Below are positions 1 through 8,157 of a stretch of DNA of 64,000 nucleotides, in pieces. Source of the DNA: Rhodospirillaceae bacterium (GTDB lineage: Bacteria; Pseudomonadota; Alphaproteobacteria; UBA8366). Below the pieces are notes generated by a model. It searched no databases, was not told the origin of the DNA, and was given only the letters and a program-made list of their open reading frames with translations. Each line of letters begins with the position of its first letter. The stretch's first letter is position 1. The translations under genes were made by a program, and so were the position numbers. Location: positions 1-64,000 of the forward strand of contig PAZH01000071.1 of the NCBI GenBank assembly GCA_002716125.1, in the 5' to 3' direction.

Positions 1-1313
1 GCCGACGCCATGTTCTCGTTCACCACATCATGGATGCCCCAAGCCACTTCGGAGACCGAAAGTCCCAGTGCGCTCGCCAAGGGCGCCATGGCCGTCGACG
101 CCGCGTCCCGGTCGATTTGCATGCTCCCGCCGGCAAAAAAGCCAGGGTTCAAGTAACCCAGCAAAAGATCCGCGTCGGTCACCGTCGGCTCCGTGCCACC
201 GCGCCCGTAGCAGACCGGCCCCGGTTCCGAGCCGGCGCTTCGCGGTCCAACCTTCAGCAAACCCATCGCATCGACATGTGCAATGCTACCGCCGCCCGCG
301 CCGATCTCGATCAATTCAATTGTCGAAATGTTCATCGGCAAGCCGCTGCCGACGACAAAGCGTTTTTCACGGGCAGCTTCGAAACTATACGACACATGCG
401 GGCGGCCATCTTCGACCATTGCCAGCTTCGCCGTCGTCCCACCCATATCGAACGCTAGGATATTCTTTTCGCCCGCCGCACCGCCAAAATGGGCGGCCAC
501 CAAAGCACCGGCCGCCGGACCGGATTCAAGCAGCAACACCGGGCGCGATTTCGCCTCTTCGATATGCGTGAGCCCACCGTTCGACAACATCATAAAGAAC
601 GGTGCCTTTACCCCTAAATTCCCGGCTTCCGCGACCAGGTTGTCGAGATACCGCTGCGCCAGCGGCTTCACATAGGCGTTCGCCGACGTCGTCGAACCCC
701 GCTCGTATTCGCGTATCTCGGGCGAGACGTCATGCGAGGCGGAGATGAAGAGATTGGGATGCGCGGCCGCAATCGCTTCGATAGCGGCATCCTCGTGCGC
801 TGCGTTGGCGTAGCAATGCAGGAACACGACCGCCAGCGATTCCACCCCTTGCGCCACAAGCCCATCGACTTCCCGGCGCAGTGCATCGAGATCGATCGGA
901 GTCAGCACTTCGCCGTCCGGTCCCATGCGCTCCGGCACTTCCGCCCGCAAATTACGCGGCACCAACGGTTCGGGCTTGGAGATAAAGACGTCATAGAGCT
1001 CGAACTTGCGCTCGCGGCCAATCTCGACCGCATCGCGGAACCCAGCCGTCGTCAACATGCCGGTCTTGGCCCCTTCGCGCGTGATGATGGCGTTCGTGAA
1101 CAAGGTCGTTGCATGCACCATACGGCTGAAATCTTCCGCACCGACATCGTCCGCACCCAGTAAGTTTCGGATGCCGGTGATGACGCCGCGTGACGGATCG
1201 TCGGGCGTCGTGAGTTCTTTTGCTTTTACGATTTGGCCCGTCGCCTGATCGTACGCGACGATATCCGTAAACGTGCCCCCGATATCAATACCGAGCGAGT
1301 AAGTTCCCGCCAC
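1..1313 (-). CDS. Hydantoinase/oxoprolinase family protein, HyuA-like (3' truncated by window edge)
   Basis: ATP-dependent hydantoinase/5-oxoprolinase A-type subunit, which opens hydantoin-like cyclic amides and normally pairs with a HyuB subunit. About 437 N-terminal residues are visible of a family usually near 680-700. The N-terminus carries the actin-like phosphate-binding motif DIGGTFTD, and a second glycine-rich nucleotide motif, FDMGGTTAK, lies near residue 305. The GTG start at 1313 is chosen because a strong AAGGAGG ribosome binding site sits just upstream and translation from there begins MAGTYSLGIDIGGTFTD. It is on the same strand as, and about 107 bases downstream of, the class V aminotransferase, so the two may be one operon. 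A hyuB gene would be expected beyond the left edge. Substrate not predictable. Confidence 0.9.
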   Translation of the reverse strand, partial: MAGTYSLGIDIGGTFTDIVAYDQATGQIVKAKELTTPDDPSRGVITGIRNLLGADDVGAEDFSRMVHATTLFTNAIITREGAKTGMLTTAGFRDAVEIGRERKFELYDVFISKPEPLVPRNLRAEVPERMGPDGEVLTPIDLDALRREVDGLVAQGVESLAVVFLHCYANAAHEDAAIEAIAAAHPNLFISASHDVSPEIREYERGSTTSANAYVKPLAQRYLDNLVAEAGNLGVKAPFFMMLSNGGLTHIEEAKSRPVLLLESGPAAGALVAAHFGGAAGEKNILAFDMGGTTAKLAMVEDGRPHVSYSFEAAREKRFVVGSGLPMNISTIELIEIGAGGGSIAHVDAMGLLKVGPRSAGSEPGPVCYGRGGTEPTVTDADLLLGYLNPGFFAGGSMQIDRDAASTAMAPLASALGLSVSEVAWGIHDVVNENMAS

Positions 1314-1420
1314 GCGTTCCTCCTTTATTTCCGCCGAAGAATTACGCTCCTCGAACGCTAATTAAAGCTGCGCTTCGCTTCGTGTGTTTCAAGTCGTTCA
1401 GCCCTGAGGCCATCCTAAGT

Positions 1421-2589
1421 TTAGGCTAAACCCTGCCGTTGGAGCGTCTCAGTGGCGGCCGTGACAGCCGCCCCTTCGGGCACCGATAGGCCGAGATCAG
1501 TCAATACCGTTTCCAACTGCGATAAGTCCGTGAGAATCGTCTCTGCGTCGACGGCGCCCATCGTCCCGAATCGGAACACCCGGCCATTCAGACGATTGCG
1601 CGCGCCGGCAATGACTGTTCGATACTTCTCATAGAGGGCTTTGACGATTTGGCCGGCATCGAGTGCCGCCGGCACATCAAACACCGCGACCGTGTTAGAG
1701 CGCAATCGCGTCTGCGTAAAACATGTCAGGCCCATTGCTTGGCCGCCGTTGATAAACGCCTCAGAAAGAATGCGATGACGTTCAAGAACATTATCCAACC
1801 CTTCTTCATGGATCATCTGCAACGATTCCCGGAGGCCGGCCATAAGACTGACCGGTGGTGTGAAAGGAGTCTCGTGGGTTTCCATATCCTTTAGCGCCTT
1901 GCGGTAATCCCAGTAGAATCCCCGCATCTCGTTACGCTTAAGAATTAACGCCTGCGCTTTCTCACTCAGACTGACCGCCGAAAGTCCGGGGGGCACATGT
2001 GCGCCTTGTGGACCGCCGTAAAGATGATATCGACATCCCAATCGTCTTGCCGCATCTCGATACCGCCAAGCCCACTCACGGAATCGACGATCAAGAGTGT
2101 CGGCCGATCTTTCAGGAGCGCTCCGATCTCTCGGAGCTGTGCGACACCCCCTGTCGAACTTTCATTATGAATTGCGATCACCGCACGGTACGGAGCCCGA
2201 TCCAATTGTGTCTCGAGTTCTCCGAGATCGATGTCATGGCCCCAATCTCCGTCGACCGTATCCACGGTGATATCCAACGCACGTGCGATATCGGCGAAAC
2301 GCTCGGCAAATTGCCCGTTGTTCAGGACAAGGATCCGCTCGCCGGGCGCAACCGCGTTCACGAGACTGGCTTCCATCATGCCGGTGCCGGAGGCGGCAAA
2401 CAGCAATATGGGGTTCGATGCACCGAAGATCGGTTGCAAGTTCTCAACGATCTCCGCCGTCATGCTCCGAAATTCCGGACCGCGATGATTCACCACCGGC
2501 ACCATCATCGCTTCTTGTCCGCGCGCGGGCACTTCCGTCGGTCCCAGCAGACGCAGGCGGTATGAAGTGGTCGTATGCGAGTCCGTCAC
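1421..2589 (-). pseudogene. Class V (alanine/serine-glyoxylate-type) aminotransferase, frameshifted
   Basis: Two overlapping reading frames together make one full-length PLP aminotransferase of the alanine-glyoxylate/serine-glyoxylate family (about 385 residues). The 5' part (GTG start at 2589, AAAGGG upstream) runs from MTDSHTTTSYRLRLLGPTEV to the expected PLP-lysine region TAVHKAHMCPP and then hits a stop at 1966. The 3' part continues in another frame as PPGLSAVSLSEKAQ to the C-terminus at 1421. The shift falls in a run of six G (1988-1993, C on the coding strand); one extra C would restore a continuous protein. Homologues read K-A-x-M-x-PPGL across this point, which fits. It may be a real frameshift or a homopolymer assembly error; both halves are otherwise intact. 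Probably co-transcribed with hyuA and regulated by the divergent LysR gene. Confidence 0.85.
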
Positions 2590-2654
2590 ACTTTTTCCCT
2601 TTAATCCCTGAATATGAAGCCCGACGATACGACCGAAACTTTAATATGTTCAAA

Positions 2655-2668
2655 TATCGAAATTCGAT
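2655..2668. promoter_or_regulatory. Candidate LysR operator (dyad ATCGAA-A-TTCGAT)
   Basis: A 6-1-6 inverted repeat lies in the A+T-rich gap between the divergent aminotransferase and lysR starts. T at 2655 and A at 2667 give the T-N11-A spacing typical of LysR boxes. Autoregulation plus control of the divergent gene is the usual LysR arrangement; binding itself is inferred. Confidence 0.4.
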
Positions 2669-2721
2669 TAATAAATATACAAAACGAATTATTAAAACTC
2701 TGACGTCGTTCGGGTTACCAA

Positions 2722-3630
2722 ATGGAATTGAGGCATCTCAGGTATTTCGCGACTCTTGCCGAAGAGCTCCATTTCGGACGTGCGGCCGCCCGCCTGAATA
2801 TTTCGCAACCGCCCCTCAGCCAACAGATCAAGGCATTGGAAATAGAACTTGGTGCCCTGTTGTTCGAGCGAACAAAACGCCAAGTTCGGCTCACGGAGGC
2901 CGGCCGGTTATTCCTAGTCGAAGCGCGTGCAACTTTAGCACAAGCGGAGAGAGCCCAGAACATCGCGGGACGCGCCCAACGCGGTGAAATCGGTGAGCTT
3001 CATATCGGACTTTTTGCCTCAGCTCCGCTGAGTATATCCGTCGCCGGCGCATTAACCGCCTTTCGGCGCTCTCATCCAGAGGTGTCTTTGAATTTGCGCG
3101 AGCGAACATCACCGCAGCAGATTGAGGATTTGCAGGGCGAGCGCTTGGATTTGGGATTTCTGCGCAGTCACATTCGGCCAAATTTGCCGAACCGGTTGAC
3201 GTCTGTCGAAGTGGCACGCGAGAAACTTCACGTCTTTCTCCCCAAGGCGCACCGGCTTAGTGCTAGCGAAGCCCCGTTGCCGATCACCGCACTTGCCGAC
3301 GAAGAGTTTGTATTCTTCGACCGGCAGGTTCGTTCGACATTGCACGACCAGGTCTACAGCCTATGCGCCGCCGCCGGCTTTACGCCGCGCGTGAGCCAAG
3401 AAGCCAACACAAACTCGATGATTATGGGATTGGTTGCCGCCGGTCTCGGCGTTTCGGTCTTGCCTTCAGCACAGGCGCAGGCCGGCTCGCCCCGCATACA
3501 TACACGCGCCCTCGAGGCGCCGGGTGCCGTCACAGCGACCTGGATGGCTTTCGGCAGAGAAAAATCCGATCCAATGGTGGATTGGTTCGTCGACTATTTC
3601 GAAACGGCCGGTGTTCGCGAAGAAGATTGA
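2722..3630 (+). CDS. LysR family transcriptional regulator
   Basis: A 302-residue LysR-type regulator. Residues 1-60 form the winged helix-turn-helix (MELRHLRYFATLAEELHFGR, then AAARLNISQPPLSQQIKALE and LFERTKRQVRLTEAG), and residues about 90-300 form the periplasmic-binding-protein-like effector domain (GELHIGLF...FRRSHPEVSLNL). Length is normal for the family. It is transcribed divergently from the class V aminotransferase/hyuA pair across a 132-base A+T-rich gap with a LysR-type dyad, so those genes are the most likely targets. The sequence resembles the BenM/CatR/CbbR branch, but the inducer cannot be read from the sequence. Confidence 0.95.
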   Translation: MELRHLRYFATLAEELHFGRAAARLNISQPPLSQQIKALEIELGALLFERTKRQVRLTEAGRLFLVEARATLAQAERAQNIAGRAQRGEIGELHIGLFASAPLSISVAGALTAFRRSHPEVSLNLRERTSPQQIEDLQGERLDLGFLRSHIRPNLPNRLTSVEVAREKLHVFLPKAHRLSASEAPLPITALADEEFVFFDRQVRSTLHDQVYSLCAAAGFTPRVSQEANTNSMIMGLVAAGLGVSVLPSAQAQAGSPRIHTRALEAPGAVTATWMAFGREKSDPMVDWFVDYFETAGVREED

Positions 3631-3746
3631 AGCCGCGAAACAAACGAGGCTTGCCGAGACGTTTCCTCTGCGCCACGTATAGTCTCAAGCAGGAACAATA
3701 CGTTGCCGCGATCGGCCGCCGAATAAAAACGAAAGGAATTTTTTTA

Positions 3747-4538
3747 ATGGCTATTACCGAGAAACTGAAAATCGAAAAAGCCGACGGTATCGGCACGCTG
3801 ACCTTGAACCAGGCGAACAAACGTAATGCCATCAGTTTCGAGATGTGGCGAGACTTCCCGCAGGCCATGGCGGAATTAGAGGCCGACCCAGACGTCCGGG
3901 TTATCGTCCTGACCGGCGCAGGCGACAAAGCATTCTCCGCCGGTGCCGATATTTCCGAATTTGGTGAGTACCGCAGCACACCTGAACAACGGGCACTCTA
4001 TTCCGAATACGAACATGCGACGACGTCCTCGCTCCGCAATTCCCCGAAATTTGTGATCGCGCGGATTGACGGCGTCTGCGTGGGCGGCGGCGCGGAAGTC
4101 GCCCTCGACTGTGACATTCAGATCGCCTCCGACCGCTCCCGTTTCGCCATCACGCCCGCCCGTATCGGACTTGGCTACCCCGTCGCGGATGTCAGCCGCC
4201 TGGTCCAAAACCTCGGCCCCCGGAACGCAAAGGAAATCCTCGCGTCGGGACGCTATTACACGGCCGAGGAAGCGAAAGCGATCGGTTGGATCAACCACGT
4301 GGTACCTGCGGACGAACTCGACGAATTCGTCAAAGGCTACGCCGCGGGCATTGCACAAAATGCACCGCTCTCGGTTGCGGCAGCGAAAATCACCGTGAAC
4401 GAACTGATCAAGAATCCGGACGACAGAGATATCGCAGCCTGTGACGCTGCGGTTGAGGCCTGCTATCTCAGCAACGACTATGTCGAAGGTCAGAAGGCCT
4501 TCGGCGAGAAACGCCCGCCGGAATTCAAAGGACAGTGA
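3747..4538 (+). CDS. Enoyl-CoA hydratase/isomerase (crotonase) family protein
   Basis: A 263-residue crotonase-fold protein. The ATG at 3747 is preferred over far-upstream in-frame starts because GAAAGGA precedes it and the protein then begins MAITEKLKIEKADGIGTLTL. The oxyanion-hole loop AFSAGADISEF and the VGGGAEVALDCDIQIAS helix with the first catalytic Glu are present. The second catalytic Glu of classical hydratases (in PExxLG) is replaced: the sequence reads TPARIGLGYP. That pattern occurs in a recognisable crotonase subfamily whose reaction may not be simple 2-enoyl-CoA hydration. It follows lysR by 116 bases on the same strand. CoA-thioester chemistry is likely; the exact reaction is uncertain. 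Confidence 0.9.
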   Translation: MAITEKLKIEKADGIGTLTLNQANKRNAISFEMWRDFPQAMAELEADPDVRVIVLTGAGDKAFSAGADISEFGEYRSTPEQRALYSEYEHATTSSLRNSPKFVIARIDGVCVGGGAEVALDCDIQIASDRSRFAITPARIGLGYPVADVSRLVQNLGPRNAKEILASGRYYTAEEAKAIGWINHVVPADELDEFVKGYAAGIAQNAPLSVAAAKITVNELIKNPDDRDIAACDAAVEACYLSNDYVEGQKAFGEKRPPEFKGQ

Positions 4539-4611
4539 CGAGACACATCGCATCGCCCACAAGGGCGCGACGATACGTCCCCTTCCGCACGCCTAAGGTT
4601 GTCACCAACCT

Positions 4612-6032
4612 ATGCGTATGGCTGACAATACCGACCAAAGCGACATCATCGAGTTTCTCGGCAAACTATCGACCCATGATGGTCGGCCGGTTGAGCGGAT
4701 CGAAACACACTCCGCCGTGGTCTTCCTTGTTGGAGACCGCGCCTACAAATTAAAGCGCGCGGCCTCGTTCCCGTTTCTCGATTTCTCGACTTGCGAACGC
4801 CGCGGCGACTTTTGTCGCCGCGAGGTCGAATTCAATCAGCGAACCGCCCCGCATATCTATATCGAGGCGCTGCCGATTACCCGCGATAGCGCATCGGGAC
4901 TCGCGATCAACGGCAATGGCGAAGTGGTCGACTGGATCGTTGCGATGAAACGGTTCGAGCAAGACGATCTACTCGATCAAATCGCAATGAACGGGGACCT
5001 CCCGAACGAACTCCTCGCGGAAATTGCCGACAAGATCGCGCGGTTTCATGATGCTTGCGAGATGACGCCCGAGCACGGCGGCTATGACGCCATGCAGTGG
5101 ATATTCGACGATAACACTACAGAGATGCGCGCTTACCCGGACATCCTCGACCCGGTTCTCGTCGCGCGGTTGGCACAACGCTCGAGGCAAGTCATGGCGA
5201 CAGTCGGGGCGCGACTTGATCGGCGCCGTCAAACCGGTTTCGTTCGGCATTGTCACGGCGATCTTCATTTACAAAACATCTTTTTGGACGACGGACAGCC
5301 GACACTCTTCGATTGCATCGAGTTCAACGACAAGATTGCCTGTATCGACGTCATGTACGATCTCGCTTTTCTGCTCATGGACCTTGCGCACCGAGACCGT
5401 CCAGACGCCGCGAATTTTGTCTTGAATAGATATTTGGCGAGAACCGGAGATTTTGACGGTGCGGCACTCCTGCCATTGTTTTTGTCGTGCCGCGCCGCCA
5501 TCCGCGCAAAAGTCGGCGCCATCGCGTCGAAGGAACACCCGGAACTGGCAAATCGACACTGGCCCATACCATCGCCCCTTCGATCGGAAAGATCTTTGGC
5601 GCCGTTCTGGTCCGCACCGATGTCGTCCGAAAACAATTGCTCGGCGTCGAAATCCTCGATCGCTTACCGGAGAGCGCTTACGACCACCAGACAACTCAAC
5701 GAACCTACGACCGCGTCATCAAGATATCGGAGCGCTTATTGTCGGATGGCATTTCGGTCATCGCGGACGCCACATTCACGAACAAAGCTTTCCGTAATGC
5801 CTTGAAGAATTGCGCCACGCGCCGCGGTGTCCCCTTTAACGGTATATGGCTCGAGGCGCCGTTGGATTTGCGCGCGGCCAGGATTGCCGACCGCACGAAC
5901 GACCCTTCCGACGCGACGGTCGAGCTGATCCAACAATTTCGCGGCGCACCGGACGCGCCCGCGGCGTGGCTCCGCCTCGACGCCGCCCGAGATACCAAAG
6001 ATCTCGCCCAAGACGCGCTGAGGAAAATTTGA
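4612..6032 (+). pseudogene. Aminoglycoside phosphotransferase-like/AAA P-loop kinase fusion, disrupted at the domain junction
   Basis: Bifunctional APH-type kinase plus P-loop ATPase of the alphaproteobacterial ~500-residue family. The N-terminal kinase (ATG 4612 or 4618) is intact through the catalytic loop HCHGDLHLQNIFLDDGQPT and the metal-binding DCIEF, up to FLSCRAAIRAKVGA near 5520. The C-terminal P-loop domain is in another frame: VEGTPGTGKSTLAHTIAP (Walker A), then VRTDVVRKQLLGV, VIADATF and a normal end at 6032. Family members have roughly 30-40 linker residues between these points, whereas here the Walker A follows almost directly, so a deletion plus frameshift is the simplest reading. 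The upstream frame runs on as non-homologous sequence to 5805. Cellular role of the family is not established. Confidence 0.75.
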
Positions 6033-6042
6033 CCTAGATCAA
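6029..6042 (+). promoter_or_regulatory. FNR/FixK-type box upstream of universal stress gene
   Basis: TTGAC-N4-ATCAA matches the FNR/Anr/FixK consensus TTGAT-N4-ATCAA at 9 of 10 positions. Its centre lies about 41-42 bases before a start point predicted from the -10-like TATTGA at 6066-6071, which is class II activator geometry. The ATG of the Usp gene follows at 6112. Usp genes are well-known members of FNR/Anr regulons. Confidence 0.65.
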
Positions 6043-6111
6043 AGCGCGCACGGCAACCTCGCTGCTATTGATTCCTCAAGACAATCGCACGACTCAGGGA
6101 ATCAAAGATCC

Positions 6112-6975
6112 ATGACCCTCAAAAACATTCTTGTTCCACTGATGGGCAACGCCCAGGACACCATCGCGCTCGACGCCGCCGGTAAACTCGCCCTGCGATT
6201 TGGTGCGCACTTAGAAGCACTGCACATCTCTTCGACCGGCGACGCCGCTCTTCCCTTTCTTGGAGAGAGTACCTCCGGGGCCGTCATCGACGAGATTATC
6301 AGTCGCATCGAAGCGGAAGCGGAGGCCAATGCGGCAAAGGCGAAATCGGTTTTCGAAAGTTGGGAAAAAGATGCGGGAATACCCCGCGGCGAACTATCCG
6401 GCGATAAGACGGCAACGGTCGCGTTTACGCAGGTTACAGGCGATCGGGACGCGATATTGGCCGCCCGGGCACGCTGTAGCGACCTCATCGTTTTCCGTGC
6501 GCCACAGAGCGAAGACGATGCCGGCGTCGCTTCTGATGTCGAAGTCGTCTTAATGGAGAGCGGTCGACCGCTGATCCTCGTACCGAAGCAGGTCACCGAC
6601 GATTTCGCGAACAAGGCGCTTATCGCATGGAACGACAGTATCGAATCCACACGAGCGGCAGCGGCGGCAATGCCGATGCTCCAAAATGCCGATTCCGTCA
6701 CGGTAGCCGCCGTCCTTCAAGACAATGACGCGCCGCCCGACCTCGCTGGGATCAGTGCCCTCCTCAGCGCACATGGAGCCGATGTCGGAACGACCACAAT
6801 CGACGCAAACGGCAAGGAGATCAGTGACGTCCTTGTCGAGCACGCCCGGCGTCACGCGGGGACGATTTTAGTCATGGGCGCCTACAGCCATAGCCGCCTA
6901 AGAGAACAGGTTCTCGGTGGTGTCACTCAAGACATTCTCGATTTTACCGAAGTCCCCGTAATGCTGGTTCACTAA
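6112..6975 (+). CDS. Universal stress protein, tandem UspA domains
   Basis: A 287-residue protein with two UspA-like domains (about 1-150 and 155-287). The first begins with the beta-strand KNILVPL. The second ends with GAYSHSRLREQVLGG followed by VTQDIL and VPVMLVH, the position of the ATP-binding G-2x-G-9x-G signature, which is only partly conserved. It is cytoplasmic, with no signal peptide. The upstream FNR-type box suggests induction by low oxygen. A small conserved gene follows 14 bases later and is probably co-transcribed. It is distinct from the second tandem Usp at 33571-34413. Confidence 0.92.
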   Translation: MTLKNILVPLMGNAQDTIALDAAGKLALRFGAHLEALHISSTGDAALPFLGESTSGAVIDEIISRIEAEAEANAAKAKSVFESWEKDAGIPRGELSGDKTATVAFTQVTGDRDAILAARARCSDLIVFRAPQSEDDAGVASDVEVVLMESGRPLILVPKQVTDDFANKALIAWNDSIESTRAAAAAMPMLQNADSVTVAAVLQDNDAPPDLAGISALLSAHGADVGTTTIDANGKEISDVLVEHARRHAGTILVMGAYSHSRLREQVLGGVTQDILDFTEVPVMLVH

Positions 6976-6989
6976 CGCTGGAGGTTGTG

Positions 6990-7349
6990 ATGAGTTTGAA
7001 GAAAGTTCGCTTGGAATTGGCGCGCTGCGCCGAGTATCCCGAAGGCAGCCCTGACTTCGGCTACGAAATCGTCGCGCCTCTAACTCTCGATGGCCATATC
7101 GACCTCAAGGGATGGGAAAAGGCATCTAAGAATTGTACCGTGCGCCGCTTTTGGCGCGGCGAAGACGACGAAACCGGTTTGCTAAGCCACTCCGCCAGCG
7201 GTTGGCTCTTTGACTACGATCCAGACGCCGAAGACGATGACGAACCGCTGTTCCGATTGGACGATCATGTATTCAAAGACGGCGAATATGTGTCGGTCAC
7301 CGAACACGACGGCGTTCAAAGAACTTTCCAGGTCGTCAGCGTCGACTAA
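6990..7349 (+). CDS. Conserved hypothetical protein
   Basis: A 119-residue acidic protein, MSLKKVRLELARCAEYPEGS at its start, of a type I recall as conserved but uncharacterised in Rhodospirillales-like alphaproteobacteria. The ATG at 6990 is chosen over GTG 6987 because GGAGG at 6980-6984 leaves five bases to the ATG but only two to the GTG. The middle has the pattern NCTVRRFWRGEDDETG and the end EHDGVQRTFQVVSVD. There is no signal peptide or membrane segment. It lies 14 bases after usp, suggesting one transcript. Function unknown. Confidence 0.8.
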   Translation: MSLKKVRLELARCAEYPEGSPDFGYEIVAPLTLDGHIDLKGWEKASKNCTVRRFWRGEDDETGLLSHSASGWLFDYDPDAEDDDEPLFRLDDHVFKDGEYVSVTEHDGVQRTFQVVSVD

Positions 7350-7395
7350 GCGCGATCGGGCTGTATTTGCCGGCGGCATGGGATAGTATCGCCCC

Positions 7396-8148
7396 ATGTC
7401 GGAGAACCCAAAAACAGTCGTTTTGACCGGCGCCAGCCGCGGGATCGGCCATGCCACCGTTATGCGATTTTCGCATGAAGGCTGGCGGACCATTACCTGT
7501 TCGCGAGACGAGGTCCCGGATGCTTGCCAGCGCGATCCCAATTGGGCCATCCATATTCCGACGGACCTCGCGGACGAAGCTTCGGTCAAAGCCTTTATCG
7601 AACAAGCGAACGACGTCATCGGCGATGCCCCACTGAATGCCTTGGTCAACAATGCAGCGGTCTCTCCCAAAACGCCCTTCAAGGAACGGCTTGGCTGTCT
7701 CAATGGCGATATCGATGGTTGGCGTCAGGTCTACGACTTGAATCTGTTCGCGCCGATCATGCTATGCCGCGGCTTTGCGGCTGCACTTGGTCGAGGCGCT
7801 AAAGGCCAAGGCGGTGCCGTCGTAAACATCACTTCGATCGCCGGACACGCGATCCATCCGTTCGCCGGATCGGCATATTCCACTTCGAAGTCCGCCTTGT
7901 CCGCCCTCACACGGGAACTGGCCGTCGAATTCGCGGAACTCGGTGTTCGGGTGAATGCGGTCGCACCCGGCGAGATCGAGACGGAAATGATTGGCGAAGA
8001 ATACGAACCGCTGATCAATCGAATCCCCCTACACCGGATGGGAACGCCAGAGGAAGTCGCTGGTTGCGTCTATCAGCTGTGCTCTTCGGACTTCGGCTAT
8101 GTGACCGGCACGGAAGTCTTCGTGACCGGCGGACAGCACGTCTATTAA
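7396..8148 (+). CDS. SDR family NAD(P)-dependent oxidoreductase
   Basis: A 250-residue classical short-chain dehydrogenase/reductase. The cofactor motif TGASRGIG is at residues 12-19, NNAA marks the central strand, the catalytic Ser is in ITSIAG, and YSTSK carries the Tyr/Lys pair. The C-terminus has VTGTEVFVTGG. The residue after the second beta-strand (TCSRDE) suggests NADP(H) rather than NAD, but this is tentative. Its stop lies nine bases from the convergent carboxylase gene. Substrate unknown. Confidence 0.93.
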   Translation: MSENPKTVVLTGASRGIGHATVMRFSHEGWRTITCSRDEVPDACQRDPNWAIHIPTDLADEASVKAFIEQANDVIGDAPLNALVNNAAVSPKTPFKERLGCLNGDIDGWRQVYDLNLFAPIMLCRGFAAALGRGAKGQGGAVVNITSIAGHAIHPFAGSAYSTSKSALSALTRELAVEFAELGVRVNAVAPGEIETEMIGEEYEPLINRIPLHRMGTPEEVAGCVYQLCSSDFGYVTGTEVFVTGGQHVY

Positions 8149-8157
8149 TCGACTTCC

